Origin: Nocardiopsis terrae
Lineage (GTDB): Bacteria; Actinomycetota; Actinomycetes; Streptosporangiales; Streptosporangiaceae
DNA length: 64,000 nucleotides
NCBI RefSeq assembly: GCF_014651695.1
Contig: NZ_BMXJ01000001.1
Coordinates: 164,845-228,844 of the forward strand
Reading direction: 5' to 3'
Below are positions 34,371-43,178 of this stretch, in pieces; position 1 is the first letter of the stretch, and each line of letters opens with the position of its first letter. The notes under the pieces are model-generated. The model did not search any database. It was not told the DNA's origin and saw only the letters and a list, made by a program, of their open reading frames with translations. A program made the position numbers and the translations under genes.

Positions 34371-35410
34371 CGGGTGTACCCGAGCTCGCGCAGACCGTCC
34401 GCGAGCAGCTCGATGCCCTCGACCGTGCGGATGGAGGGGTTCATCGCCTGGCCGCTGAGCAGGACGTACCGTTCCTCCCGCACCGCGGTGAGGTTGCGGG
34501 TGGCCGGGTTGGTCTCCAGGAAGGCGATCTTGGCCTCGGCGGTCTCGGCGGTCTGGGACTCACGGGTCAGGTCGCCGAGCACGATGACGTCGGGGTCGCG
34601 GTCCGCGACCGTCTCCCAGTTGATCTGGGGCCACTCGTCGTGGGTGTCGTCGAAGGCGTTCCGGGCGCCGACGGCGCCGGTGATGGCGCCGGGGGCGCCG
34701 CAGCAGCCCGCGAGGTAGGGCGACTGGGAGTTGGCGAACCAGTACATGAGGCTCACGTCCGAGACCTCCAGGTCCCCGGTCGCGGTGTCCACCCGGAGCT
34801 GGAGTTGCGAGACCAGTTCCTCCCCGCGTTCCTGCACCCCGAACACCTCGGCCAGGTCGTGGATCTCGCCGTAGACGGAGTCCAGGGTGAGCGGTTCGCT
34901 CCGGGAGCCGTCCTCGCCGCTCTCGTTGTCCTTGCCCGCGGCGCAGTCGGTCGGGGAGACATAGGTGGGGACGCCCAGTTCCTCGAACTGTTCGCGGGTG
35001 GCGACGCCGCCGGTGCCGAGCGTGGAGACGAAGGAGGCGGTCACGAAGTCGGGTTCGGCCTCCAGGACCCGTTCGAAGGAGGGGTTGTTCTCGGCCAGCC
35101 GGGGGATGTCGGCGTTGGCCTCCTCCAGCCCCGTCATGATCGGGTCGGTCCAGGTGGCGGTGCCGACCACCCGGTCCTCCAGGCCCAGGGACAGCAGGAT
35201 CTCGGTGGAACCCTGGTTGAGGGAGACCACCCGTTCCGGGGGCGCGTCGAGGGTGACCTCGTGGCCGCAGTTGTCGATGGTACGGGGGTAACCGGATGCG
35301 GTGGCCGCTTCGGTGCTGTCGTCTTCCCGGTCTCCCGGGCCGCCGCAGGCGGTGAGGGCGAGGGCGGGGACGAGCAGGAGGGCGAAGGACGGGAGCGCGT
35401 GACGCGGCAT
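34367..35410 (-). CDS. btuF: Substrate-binding lipoprotein (cobalamin/siderophore family)
   Basis: A 347-residue extracellular binding protein. A signal peptide ends in the lipobox LTAC with the lipidated Cys22, followed by an acidic linker and a helical-backbone PBP fold (PPERVVSLNQGSTEILLSLG, and an N-terminal DNCGHEVTLDAPPERVV). It feeds the permease and ATPase encoded next (GTGA overlaps). The substrate is taken as a corrinoid because of the cobalamin riboswitch upstream; a siderophore is the alternative. The ATG at 35410 is the one that gives a signal peptide. Confidence 0.85.
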   Translation of the reverse strand: MPRHALPSFALLLVPALALTACGGPGDREDDSTEAATASGYPRTIDNCGHEVTLDAPPERVVSLNQGSTEILLSLGLEDRVVGTATWTDPIMTGLEEANADIPRLAENNPSFERVLEAEPDFVTASFVSTLGTGGVATREQFEELGVPTYVSPTDCAAGKDNESGEDGSRSEPLTLDSVYGEIHDLAEVFGVQERGEELVSQLQLRVDTATGDLEVSDVSLMYWFANSQSPYLAGCCGAPGAITGAVGARNAFDDTHDEWPQINWETVADRDPDVIVLGDLTRESQTAETAEAKIAFLETNPATRNLTAVREERYVLLSGQAMNPSIRTVEGIELLADGLRELGYTR

Positions 35411-35482
35411 GGGGACGCCTCGGGTTCGGGGCTCGAACGCGGAGCCCGGCACGGGTTCGCCTCCGCGCACTCGACGCGGAGG

Positions 35483-35680
35483 GGCCAGCAGGTCTTCGGA
35501 CTCGGGTTCCTCCGGACGGGGTGCCTTCCCGGAGCGGTGCCGCGCGGCCGCTGCCGCCCGCGCACCCGTGCCCCAGTGGCTCGCGTACCCCGCCCGTCCC
35601 CCACACCGCTGCGCGTCAGTTCCGGATTCGCACCGGATTCCCTGACCACCTGAGTGGTACGACTGGCCCCCGCAGGGTAC
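35483..35680 (-). promoter_or_regulatory. Cobalamin riboswitch upstream of btuF-C-D
   Basis: On the minus strand: GGGAATCCGGTGCGAATCCGG near 35640, GCGCAGCGGTGTGG, GAGCCACTGGGG (B12 box, about 35575), a long GC-rich peripheral arm, and the close GAGTCCGAAGACCTGCTGG (about 35485-35503). It fills most of the 337-base interval between btuF and the phosphatase gene. Confidence 0.88.
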
Positions 35681-35747
35681 CAAGGGGCCTCCCTGCGTCT
35701 CCGTGGCGGGCGGGGGGCAGGCGCCGAGGGCCCGCTCGGGAGGCGTC

Positions 35748-37088
35748 CTAGGCTTCTCCGGGCACAACAGCCGGCGTGCGCAGAGCCAGGACGGCGACGT
35801 CGTCGTGACCGTCCCCGGGGGCGTTCTCCACCAGGGCGCGGCACAGATCCTCCAGGGACCCCTCCGCGTGTTTGGCGGCGACCTCGGCCAGGGCGTCCAT
35901 CCCCCGGTCGAGGTGGTGGCGGGGATGCTCGACCAGGCCGTCCGTGTAGAGCACCACCGTCGTTGACGCGGGCAGCGGACACCGGTGGTCCGGGCGGTCG
36001 AAGGCCGCGTCCACTCCGAGCGGCAGTCCGGGCTCCCCCTCCAGGTAGCGGGGTTCGCGGCCCGGGGCCAGCAGGAGGGGCGGCGGGTGGCCGGCCGTGC
36101 TCCAGCACAGGTCCCAGCCGTGGTCCGCGGGTTCGATCCTGGCCAGGCAAGCCGTGGTCACGGGGTTATCGGTGATGGCGTGCAGCGTGTGGTCGAGCTG
36201 GGCCAGCACTCTGCTGGCGGGGGTGCCCCGGTCGTACAGCAGGGCGCGCAGCATACTGCGGGTCTGGGACATGGCCGCCGCGGCGACCAGATCGTGGCCG
36301 ACCACGTCGCCGATCACCGCCGCGCAGGCACCGTCGGGGAGCATCAGGGCGTCGTACCAGTCCCCGCCGAGGTGGTGGCGGCCCTCACTGGCTGGATGGT
36401 AGACGGCGGCCACGTCGAAGGGCGACAGGTCGGGCAGGCGCGGCAGCAGCAGGCGCTGGAAGCGCTCGGCCCCGGAGCGGACCTCCTCGAACAGGCGTGC
36501 GTTCTCGATGGCCATCCCCGCGGCACCGGCCAGGGCGGTGACCACCTCTTCGTCCTGGACGTCGAAGGGCAGGCCGTCGTGCCGGGTGGACAGGTACAGG
36601 TTGCCGTAGACGCGTCCGCGCACACTGATCGCGACACCGAGCAGGGTGCGCATGGGCGGGTGGCCGGGCGGAAACCCGGCGGAGTCGGGGTGTGCGCCGA
36701 TGTCCTGGACCCGCAGCGGTTCACGCTGGTGGATCATCCTGCCGAGCAGGCCCTGCCCGGTCGGGTGGTCGATCCCTGTCAGGTCCCCGATCTCCTCCTG
36801 GCTCAACCCGACCGGGATGAACTGGGACAGGCCCCCACCCTGTTCGTGGAGGACTCCGAGAGCCCCGTACCGGGCCCCCACCAGGTCCATCGCGGTGGTG
36901 ACCACCCGGCGGAGCACGGCGGACAGTTCCAGGTCCTGGCTGAGCGCCAGCACCGCCTCAAGCAAGGAGTTCATCCGCCCCTGGGCGCGCACCAGCTCCT
37001 GGATCTGCTGTGTGGCGTGGTGCAGGGCCTGCTCCGGAGCCGAGCCGACTCGCGGCCCGGACCTGTGCGAGCCGTTCTCACCTGTCAC
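35748..37088 (-). CDS. GAF domain protein with SpoIIE-type PP2C phosphatase domain
   Basis: A 446-residue cytoplasmic protein: a helix (about 25-40), a GAF domain (about 45-190, MDLVGARYGALGVL to MAIENARLFEEV), and a SpoIIE/PP2C domain (about 210-440) with GGDWYDALML (metal-binding Asp), VIGDVVGHDLVAAA and VVLYTDGLVEHP, plus the final DDVAVLALR. Such RsbU-like phosphatases act on STAS anti-sigma antagonists. No partner anti-sigma gene lies here, but the RsbW-like ATPase at 22742 is in the same window. GTG 37088 has GGAGGA seven bases upstream and is preferred over the ATG at 37142, which has none. Confidence 0.87.
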   Translation of the reverse strand: MTGENGSHRSGPRVGSAPEQALHHATQQIQELVRAQGRMNSLLEAVLALSQDLELSAVLRRVVTTAMDLVGARYGALGVLHEQGGGLSQFIPVGLSQEEIGDLTGIDHPTGQGLLGRMIHQREPLRVQDIGAHPDSAGFPPGHPPMRTLLGVAISVRGRVYGNLYLSTRHDGLPFDVQDEEVVTALAGAAGMAIENARLFEEVRSGAERFQRLLLPRLPDLSPFDVAAVYHPASEGRHHLGGDWYDALMLPDGACAAVIGDVVGHDLVAAAAMSQTRSMLRALLYDRGTPASRVLAQLDHTLHAITDNPVTTACLARIEPADHGWDLCWSTAGHPPPLLLAPGREPRYLEGEPGLPLGVDAAFDRPDHRCPLPASTTVVLYTDGLVEHPRHHLDRGMDALAEVAAKHAEGSLEDLCRALVENAPGDGHDDVAVLALRTPAVVPGEA

Positions 37089-37253
37089 CGTGTCCTCCTC
37101 CGGCGGCACCGGGCACCCATCTGCCGAGTTCTGCCGTCTCATCCAAGTATGTCTGGTTCCCGCAGCTCGCGGGGGTCTTCCGGCACTGGACACCCTGAAC
37201 TGCGAAGGCGCACCCTGGTGAGGAGAGGGGAAGCCTCGGAAAGGACTTCGATC

Positions 37254-37517
37254 ATGCACGGCTGGGGTTGGGGATACGAAGGAATGGGTGGCTGGGCGTT
37301 CGGTTTCATGACCGTCGGAATGATCCTGCTGTGGATCCTGATCGTCCTCGCGATCGTCGCGCTCGCCAAGTATCTGCTGCGGGAGAGCCGGTCCACCGCG
37401 TCGAAGGACGCTCGAACTCCCGAAACGGTGCTTTCCGAGCGCTTCGCGCGCGGGGAGATCGACACGAAGGAGTACCGCGAGCGCCTCGACGCGATCCGTG
37501 AGGCGGGACACGGCTGA
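37254..37517 (+). CDS. Single-pass membrane protein with SHOCT domain
   Basis: An 87-residue protein: Gly/Trp-rich N-terminus (MHGWGWGYEGMGGWAFG), one hydrophobic helix (about 18-42), then a basic stretch and a C-terminal SHOCT motif LSERFARGEIDTKEYRERLDAI (about 62-82). SHOCT domains are short modules whose function is unclear, often in membrane proteins of actinomycetes. GAAAGG precedes the ATG. It diverges from the phosphatase gene. Confidence 0.82.
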   Translation: MHGWGWGYEGMGGWAFGFMTVGMILLWILIVLAIVALAKYLLRESRSTASKDARTPETVLSERFARGEIDTKEYRERLDAIREAGHG

Positions 37518-37553
37518 CCCGGCCCGCGGGAGCGGTCGCGGGCGCCGCCCGGA

Positions 37554-38681
37554 TCAGACGATGACGCGCAGCAGGGGGACCCGCTGGGCGAGAGCCACCA
37601 GCACCAGGCTGATCGCGGCGGTCGCGACCGCGTAGCCCGCGGCCGCGAACAGCGCGAGGAAGCCGTCGGGCACACCCCAGAGGTCGCGCAGCGTGTACAG
37701 CACCATGACGTGCACGAGGTAGACGCCGAGGCTCAGTCCGGACGCCACCCGGACGGCGCGTCTGGTGGCCGCGGCGGCCGGGCTCTGCGCCATGGCCAGC
37801 CGGGTGCCCGCGGTGCGCAGCACGAGGTAGGCGCCCGCCCCGGCGAGGATCATCGGCGGGGAGAGGAAGCCGTAGAAGTACGTGCCGCCGGGACCCCACT
37901 CCCCCGCCATGTGGGCGGCCGTCCCGGCGCCCGCGGCGGTGCCGGCCACCCCCAGGACGAGCGCGACGGCCCCGTAGCGCGTGGCCCGGGGGCCGGTGTC
38001 GGTGGTCAGCAGCAGCCAACCCAGCAGGTAGTAGCCGAGGAACGGCAGGAAGCGGGTGACGGCGCTCGCCCCGCCGGCCCCTTCGACCAGTGACAGCAGC
38101 TGGTCGGCGACCCCCACCGCGAACGCCACCCCGGTCAGCCACCACAGTCCGGTGCGCGAGGTGTGTGCGACCACCGTGCGCAGGAACGGGGTGAACAGGT
38201 AGAGGCCCGCGATGACGTAGAGGAAGTACAGGTGGATCGACGGCGAGCCCGAGGCGGCCTGGGCGGCGGCCTGGGCGGCGTCGATGCCCTCGCGCCAGTA
38301 GTGCCAGAGCAGGTAGGCGGCGCTCCAGACCAGCAGGGGCACACCGATCCTGGCCCACCGCTTGCGGTAGAAGTCACCCGCGCTCTCCTCACGCGGGCGC
38401 AGCAGCAGCGCGCCGCTGATCATCACGAACACCGCGACGCACCAGCGCACGGCGGCGTCCACGACGTTGGCCGTCCACCACGTGGGACCGCCGAGTTCGG
38501 CCTGGAGGGTGCTCACCAACGGGGAGTAGGCGTGCACGAGGATGACCGCGACCATGGCGGCGACGCGGGCGAACTCCATCCAGGACGTGACCGGAACGGT
38601 GGGGGTTGGGGCTTGGCCGTCCGCTGGGGCTCTCTCGACTCGCACCCCCCATCGATACCACTTCGTTATCTTCAAGTTCAA
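37554..38681 (-). CDS. Acyltransferase family 3 membrane protein
   Basis: A 375-residue multi-pass O-acyltransferase-like protein (about ten helices), with the family's catalytic histidine segment near the start in AAMVAVILVHAYSP, and R-x-x-R-W-A-R-I-G-V-P near residue 105. Such enzymes acylate sugars of the envelope or natural products; the acceptor is unknown. The start is uncertain: a TTG at 38681 has an AGGGA site seven bases upstream, while a GTG at 38645 has poor spacing. Convergent with the SHOCT gene. Confidence 0.8.
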   Translation of the reverse strand: MNLKITKWYRWGVRVERAPADGQAPTPTVPVTSWMEFARVAAMVAVILVHAYSPLVSTLQAELGGPTWWTANVVDAAVRWCVAVFVMISGALLLRPREESAGDFYRKRWARIGVPLLVWSAAYLLWHYWREGIDAAQAAAQAASGSPSIHLYFLYVIAGLYLFTPFLRTVVAHTSRTGLWWLTGVAFAVGVADQLLSLVEGAGGASAVTRFLPFLGYYLLGWLLLTTDTGPRATRYGAVALVLGVAGTAAGAGTAAHMAGEWGPGGTYFYGFLSPPMILAGAGAYLVLRTAGTRLAMAQSPAAAATRRAVRVASGLSLGVYLVHVMVLYTLRDLWGVPDGFLALFAAAGYAVATAAISLVLVALAQRVPLLRVIV

Positions 38682-38897
38682 CCCGGGTTCCCTGCCAGCG
38701 CCCCCTGGAAGACCTCCCTCGTGTGCCAGGCGGAGTATTCACGGCCGACTGCGGGGGATCCTTTCTGCGGTGGACCCACGGAGCCCCGGCCATCGCCGCC
38801 ACCGGCAAACGCCCAGATCAGCGAGGTCACGTCCGACCAGGACCCAGACGGCACCAGAGCAGGGCAGAACGGAAGCGCGACTGTCGTAGCGGGCATG

Positions 38898-39119
38898 GTC
38901 GAGCGTGGTGCACCTGCCCGAACACTCCCCTGAGCTGAACCCGGCCGGGACGCTGTGGTCAGAAGGACCATCTGGCGAACCGGGTGTTCCAGATCTTGGA
39001 GGAGCTGGAACGGATGATGAGGCCTCACCTGCGTCCGACCCAGCGGCGGCCGGGGTTGCTGCGCGGGTCCATCCGATCGATCGGGTTGGATCCCGAGCCC
39101 ATTCCGCAAAACACCTAAT
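38898..39119 (+). pseudogene. Remnant of an IS630-type transposase, frameshifted
   Basis: The stretch encodes VVHLPEHSPELNPAGTLWS in one frame (from about 38905), which is the catalytic-Glu block of IS630-type transposases (P-x-x-S-P-E-L-N-P-x-E/x-x-W), and continues after a one-base shift near 38970 with LANRVFQILEELERMMRP and a C-terminus that stops at 39117-39119. The N-terminal half with the first two acidic residues is missing. It marks the left edge of the lower-GC island that carries the phenazine genes. Confidence 0.65.
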
Positions 39120-39511
39120 CAAAGATCAGTAGGCGCGAGAAGTGGCGCGACCCCAGCGAAGCATCATATCGCCCTGTAGTGCACAGACACCCTTATTAAG
39201 GCCCCACCTGACACAACTTCAACCCTCCCTTTAACATGAAGAAGCCCGATCGCCGTTCTGACTTGGATCACCAGCCCTCACGAACTCACGACAGTTCCCC
39301 CAAAACCCGAGCCATAGCCCTGGGCGCGTCTAACCTGGGTGTATCCAATTCGACGCGCCACCAACAGGCCCCGGAAGGCACACGCAAGAGACCACCGGCC
39401 AAGAAAAGCCAATAATTAGATACATAACACCCATTTCAGATAACCGCATCGCTTCCCATTCCTCATGACACCCGAAGCGCACTCGCAGGCACAGCGAAAG
39501 GAAGGCCGGAG
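39120..39511. other. Non-coding gap before the ECF sigma gene
   Basis: A 392-base stretch clearly poorer in GC than the chromosome around it. An inverted repeat GGCGCGTC (39323-39330) / GACGCGCC (39352-39359) with a 21-base spacer is a possible regulatory site 150 bases ahead of the sigma gene. I see no gene here. Bases 38682-38897 between the acyltransferase start and the transposase remnant also show nothing. Confidence 0.4.
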
Positions 39512-40429
39512 ATGAACAACCCGATCAAGCTCGAAGAGAACTTCCAACGATCCCGGGAGCACCTACGAGGAGTCGCCTTCCGCATGCTCGGTTCCGCCGC
39601 TGACGCCGATGACGCCCTACAGGAGACATGGTTGCGGGCATACCGGAGCGATGTCAGCGACATCTCCAACATGACGGGATGGCTGACAACGATCATCGGG
39701 CGCATCTGCCTCGACATGCTCCGAGCGCGCAGGAGCCGTCACGAGGAGAACGCGGAGATCAGTGAGATCGAGCCGATCCTCTCTCAGCACCAGGAGCTGG
39801 GGCCCGAAGACGAAGCCGTGTTGGCCGACTCCGTGGGGCTGGCCCTACTCGTGGTCCTGGACAGGCTCCAACCAGCCGAACGTGTCGCCTTCGTGTTGCA
39901 CGACATGTTCGCGGTGCCCTTCGCCGAGATCGCCGAAATCGTCGAGCGCTCCCCTGCGGCGACCAAGAAGATGGCGAGCCGCGCCCGCCAGAGGGTACGG
40001 TCGGGCACCGATCCCTGCCAACCGGATCGCACCCGCAAATATGAGGTCGTGCACGCCTTTCTCAATGCCTCGCGCGCGGGCGACCTCGACGGCCTGCTGA
40101 GGGTCCTGGCTCCGGACGTCGTCCGCAGGGCGGACGCTTTCGCGCTACGTGAAGGCGAGCCCGCGAGCCTTCACGGTGCCCGCCCTGTCGCAGAAGAGAC
40201 CACCAGCAACTCCCACCGGACCCGGTTCGCCCAGCCTTTGCTCGTGGACGGTTCCCCGGGCGCTGTCGTCGCTCCGAACGGACGGCTCCTGTTCGTGCTG
40301 AAGGTCGAGATCCGCGGTGACCGTGTCAGTGAGGTCGAGATCATCGGCGCCCCGGAGCGTCTGGGGAAGCTGGACCTCTCCTTGCCGACGGAAGCGGAGG
40401 AGCCGACCCGAACACCGACGAACGGATAG
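39512..40429 (+). CDS. SigJ-like ECF sigma factor with SnoaL-like C-terminal domain
   Basis: A 305-residue sigma factor: region 2 (about 10-75, ADDALQETWLRAY), region 4 (about 110-160, FAVPFAEIAEIVERSPAATKK), then a SnoaL/NTF2-like domain to the end. Unlike the sigma factor at 5532 it lacks the WLPEP linker and has GAPERLGKLDL where ECF41 has NPDK, so it belongs to a related group. The next gene on the strand is a flavin oxidoreductase, which mirrors the sigma/oxidoreductase pairing of such ECFs. GGAG lies three bases before the ATG. Codons are richer in A/T than in flanking chromosomal genes. Confidence 0.87.
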   Translation: MNNPIKLEENFQRSREHLRGVAFRMLGSAADADDALQETWLRAYRSDVSDISNMTGWLTTIIGRICLDMLRARRSRHEENAEISEIEPILSQHQELGPEDEAVLADSVGLALLVVLDRLQPAERVAFVLHDMFAVPFAEIAEIVERSPAATKKMASRARQRVRSGTDPCQPDRTRKYEVVHAFLNASRAGDLDGLLRVLAPDVVRRADAFALREGEPASLHGARPVAEETTSNSHRTRFAQPLLVDGSPGAVVAPNGRLLFVLKVEIRGDRVSEVEIIGAPERLGKLDLSLPTEAEEPTRTPTNG

Positions 40430-40631
40430 TTCCGATTGTGTGACATTGGGTGCGCCCTCGCAGCGAGTGGAAGCGGACCCGGGTCACCTCCGGCCTTCGC
40501 CCTCCGTCAATAGGTCAGGGACGCTCACCGGTCGCACCTGTGGGGAGACACCCGTCACCAGCACAGGAAGCGCGCAGGAGTGCCCGCAGGACACGAGGGA
40601 AAACGCATCACTCACCGGACGGGGAAGAACG

Positions 40632-41333
40632 ATGACGTCTCTGCTTCACCTGGATTCCAGCCACTCGAACGACTCGGTGAGCAGACACTTGACCGGCCTG
40701 TTCGCCCGGGCATGGCGCCAGCTGCACGGATACGGTGACTATCGTTACCGGGACGTGGCCGCCGAACAGGTTCCGATGATCACCTCCGCCTACTGCTCCT
40801 TCGCGCAGAGGGTGCAGAGCCACGGTGCGTTGCCTCTGGCCGCGGTGGCGGCCCTGGCGGGGACCCCATCCGAGCGACGCGAGTGGTCGAGGACCGTTCC
40901 CCTGGTCAGGGAGGTCCTGGAAGCCGACACTCTCCTCCTCGGTGTCCCCATGTACAACCTGACGGTCCCCCCCTCACTCAAGGCCTGGATCGACCGGATC
41001 ACTTTCCCCGGGGTGTTCACGAACCCCGAAACCGGGAGCCCTCTGTTGAGGGGGAAGCAGGTGGTGGTAGCCGCAGCGCGGGGAGGCGGTTACGGTCCGG
41101 GAGCTCCGAAGGAAGCATTCGACTTTCAGACGCCCTACCTACGCGCGTACTTCGAGGGCATGGGCGTCCGGGAAGAGGACGTGCACATCATCCACGCCGA
41201 GCTGACCAGGGCCGCGGACGTCCCCGAGCTGGCTCGGTTCCAGGATCTGGCCAAGCGCTCCCGGGCCCAGGCGGAGTCACGGATGGCCGAGCTACCCGAG
41301 CGCCTGAACAGGCGGGAAGCGACCGCGCGCTGA
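40632..41333 (+). CDS. FMN-dependent NADH:quinone/azo oxidoreductase (AzoR-like flavodoxin fold)
   Basis: A 233-residue flavodoxin-fold reductase that moves electrons from NAD(P)H to quinones, azo or other redox dyes. Family features: LLHLDSSHSNDSVSRHL (FMN phosphate loop), LGVPMYNLTVPPSLKAWIDR and the AAARGGGYGPG segment. Next to a phenazine cluster an attractive role is phenazine reduction or detoxification, but that is inference. GGGGAAG precedes the ATG at 40632. It follows the ECF sigma gene by 202 bases and may be its target; convergent with the phenazine operon. Confidence 0.84.
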   Translation: MTSLLHLDSSHSNDSVSRHLTGLFARAWRQLHGYGDYRYRDVAAEQVPMITSAYCSFAQRVQSHGALPLAAVAALAGTPSERREWSRTVPLVREVLEADTLLLGVPMYNLTVPPSLKAWIDRITFPGVFTNPETGSPLLRGKQVVVAAARGGGYGPGAPKEAFDFQTPYLRAYFEGMGVREEDVHIIHAELTRAADVPELARFQDLAKRSRAQAESRMAELPERLNRREATAR

Positions 41334-41341
41334 CATGACTC

Positions 41342-41376
41342 GCTGCCCGGCCGGCGGGCTCCTCCAGCCGGGCAGC
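41342..41376. terminator. Bidirectional terminator between azoR-like and phenazine operon
   Basis: GCTGCCCGGC (41342-41351) pairs with GCCGGGCAGC (41367-41376). It sits between two convergent stop codons and can end both transcripts. Confidence 0.7.
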
Positions 41377-41380
41377 CCGA

Positions 41381-43006
41381 TCAGGCGGAGACCGCTTCCC
41401 TGTCTTCCCCCAGCAGGAAGCCCTCGTAGTCGGCCTCAGCCACGTCACGGAGCTTCTGACGGTAGTTGCCGAGACCCGCGAAGTAGAACAGGACCCTCTT
41501 CTTCCTCCCGGGGATATTGGCACCGAAGATCCAGGAGTCGACCTTGGGGAACAAGGAGTTGCCGGCGATCTCCGCGCAGAGGTCGGTCCACTCCTCCTCT
41601 GCCTTCAGGGTCGGTTCGATAGAGGGCAGTTCCCGCTCCTCCACCATGCTGACCAGGTCAGTGATCCACTCGACCTGGGTCTCGATAGCCGTCGGCAGAT
41701 TACTGAAGACGCTGTTCGGGCCGTACACCATGAACATGTTGGGGAATCCGGAGACGTTGACTCCGAGGTAGCTGGAAGGCGCGTCGCCCCAGTGCTCCTC
41801 CAGCGTCACCCCGCCCCGGCCTCGGATGTCCAGTTGCCGGTAGCTGCCCTCGACCGCTTCGAACCCGGTCGCGAAGACGAGGACGTCGAGCTCGTGCTCG
41901 ACACCGTCCTCGGTCACGAGGCCCTTCGGAGTGATCTCCCGGATCGGGGTCTCCTTCAGGCTGACGAGGCTGACGTTCTCACGGTTGTAGCTCTCGTAGT
42001 AGTCCTCGTTGCAGATCGGCCGCTTCGCGTAGTAGTCGGTCGGCTGAAGCTTGCGCGCCGTCTCGGGGTCCTCAACGATCTCGTCGATCTTCGACTTGAT
42101 GAAGTCGGCGGCTTCCTTGTTGGCCTCGGGGTCGAAGATGAGGTCCGAGAAGGTGCCGAACATGAAGCGGAAGCCGTTCCCGCGCTCCCAGTTCTCCTGG
42201 AAGACGCGTTGGCGCTCCGAGGCCGAAACACTCATCGCTGCTGTCTGGCTCTCCTCGAAGCCGCAGGCCACACGCGACTTCTTCGCCTGGTCCCAGATCC
42301 GGTCGTAGTCCTCCCGGAGCTTGATGAAGTAATCCTCGTCCAACGGAGCATTGCCCGAGGGCACGTTGTACTGAGGCGTCCGCTGGAACACCGTAAGGTG
42401 TCCGGCCACCTTGGCGGCCGCACAGACGAACTGTGTCCCGGTGGAACCGGTGCCGATGACCCCCACCCTCTTGCCCTCGATCTGGAGGTCGTCGGGCCAG
42501 GAACCGGTGTGGACGATGCGGCCCTCGAAACTGTCCCGGCCCTTGAAGTCGGGGAAATGGGAAGTGGACAACGGACCGAGCGCGGTCACCACGTAGCGGG
42601 AGGTGAAAGCCTCACCCGTACCGGTGGCCACGGTCCACAGGCCTTCTGTCTCGTCGTAGACCGCTGACTCGACACTCGTGCGCAACTGGATGTCCTCGGA
42701 GAGGTCGTGGCGTTCGACGACCCTCTCAAGGTAGGCCAGGATCTCCTTCTGTGACAGGTAACGCTTCTCCCAGGTCCATTCCCGGAGCAGATCGCGGTCG
42801 AAGGAGTACTGGTAGATGAACCCCTCACTGTCCGACATCGCGCCGGGGTAGCGGTTCCAGTACCAGGTTCCTCCGACTCCGCCGGCCTTGTCGAAGACCC
42901 GGACGGAGAGGCCCAGTTCGTTGCGGAGTTTGTACAGCGCGTAGATGCCGGCGAATCCGGCACCGATGACTATCGCGTCGAAGTCGGCGTTCTTCTTGTT
43001 GCTCAC
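41381..43006 (-). CDS. phzNO1: Baeyer-Villiger-type flavin monooxygenase, probable phenazine N-monooxygenase
   Basis: A 541-residue class B flavin monooxygenase with an FAD site GAGFAG (15-20), the BVMO fingerprint FEGRIVHTGSWP (160-171, fitting F-x-G-x3-H-T-x2-W-P), and an NADPH site GTGSTG (185-190). In known phenazine clusters of Nocardiopsis and Lysobacter an enzyme of this class (PhzNO1) puts oxygen on the ring nitrogens of hydroxyphenazines, giving N-oxides such as iodinin precursors. Its place at the end of the phz operon supports that role; ketone oxidation is the alternative. GTG 43006 has AGGA eight bases upstream. A 172-base gap separates it from phzG, so it may have an additional promoter. 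Confidence 0.82.
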   Translation of the reverse strand: MSNKKNADFDAIVIGAGFAGIYALYKLRNELGLSVRVFDKAGGVGGTWYWNRYPGAMSDSEGFIYQYSFDRDLLREWTWEKRYLSQKEILAYLERVVERHDLSEDIQLRTSVESAVYDETEGLWTVATGTGEAFTSRYVVTALGPLSTSHFPDFKGRDSFEGRIVHTGSWPDDLQIEGKRVGVIGTGSTGTQFVCAAAKVAGHLTVFQRTPQYNVPSGNAPLDEDYFIKLREDYDRIWDQAKKSRVACGFEESQTAAMSVSASERQRVFQENWERGNGFRFMFGTFSDLIFDPEANKEAADFIKSKIDEIVEDPETARKLQPTDYYAKRPICNEDYYESYNRENVSLVSLKETPIREITPKGLVTEDGVEHELDVLVFATGFEAVEGSYRQLDIRGRGGVTLEEHWGDAPSSYLGVNVSGFPNMFMVYGPNSVFSNLPTAIETQVEWITDLVSMVEERELPSIEPTLKAEEEWTDLCAEIAGNSLFPKVDSWIFGANIPGRKKRVLFYFAGLGNYRQKLRDVAEADYEGFLLGEDREAVSA

Positions 43007-43178
43007 AGTGCGGTTCCTCGTGGTGTGGGGGTGGATGGTTACCAGGTGGTGGGGAATCGGCGGGGGCCGTCGAGGGCACGGGCCCACAGACGGCACGGCC
43101 CGGATCAGGTTGCGGGGCAGGCTGCAGAACGGGGCCAGGGCTCGGGCGTCATGGGGGCGTATCGGGCGGAGCTCCCGC

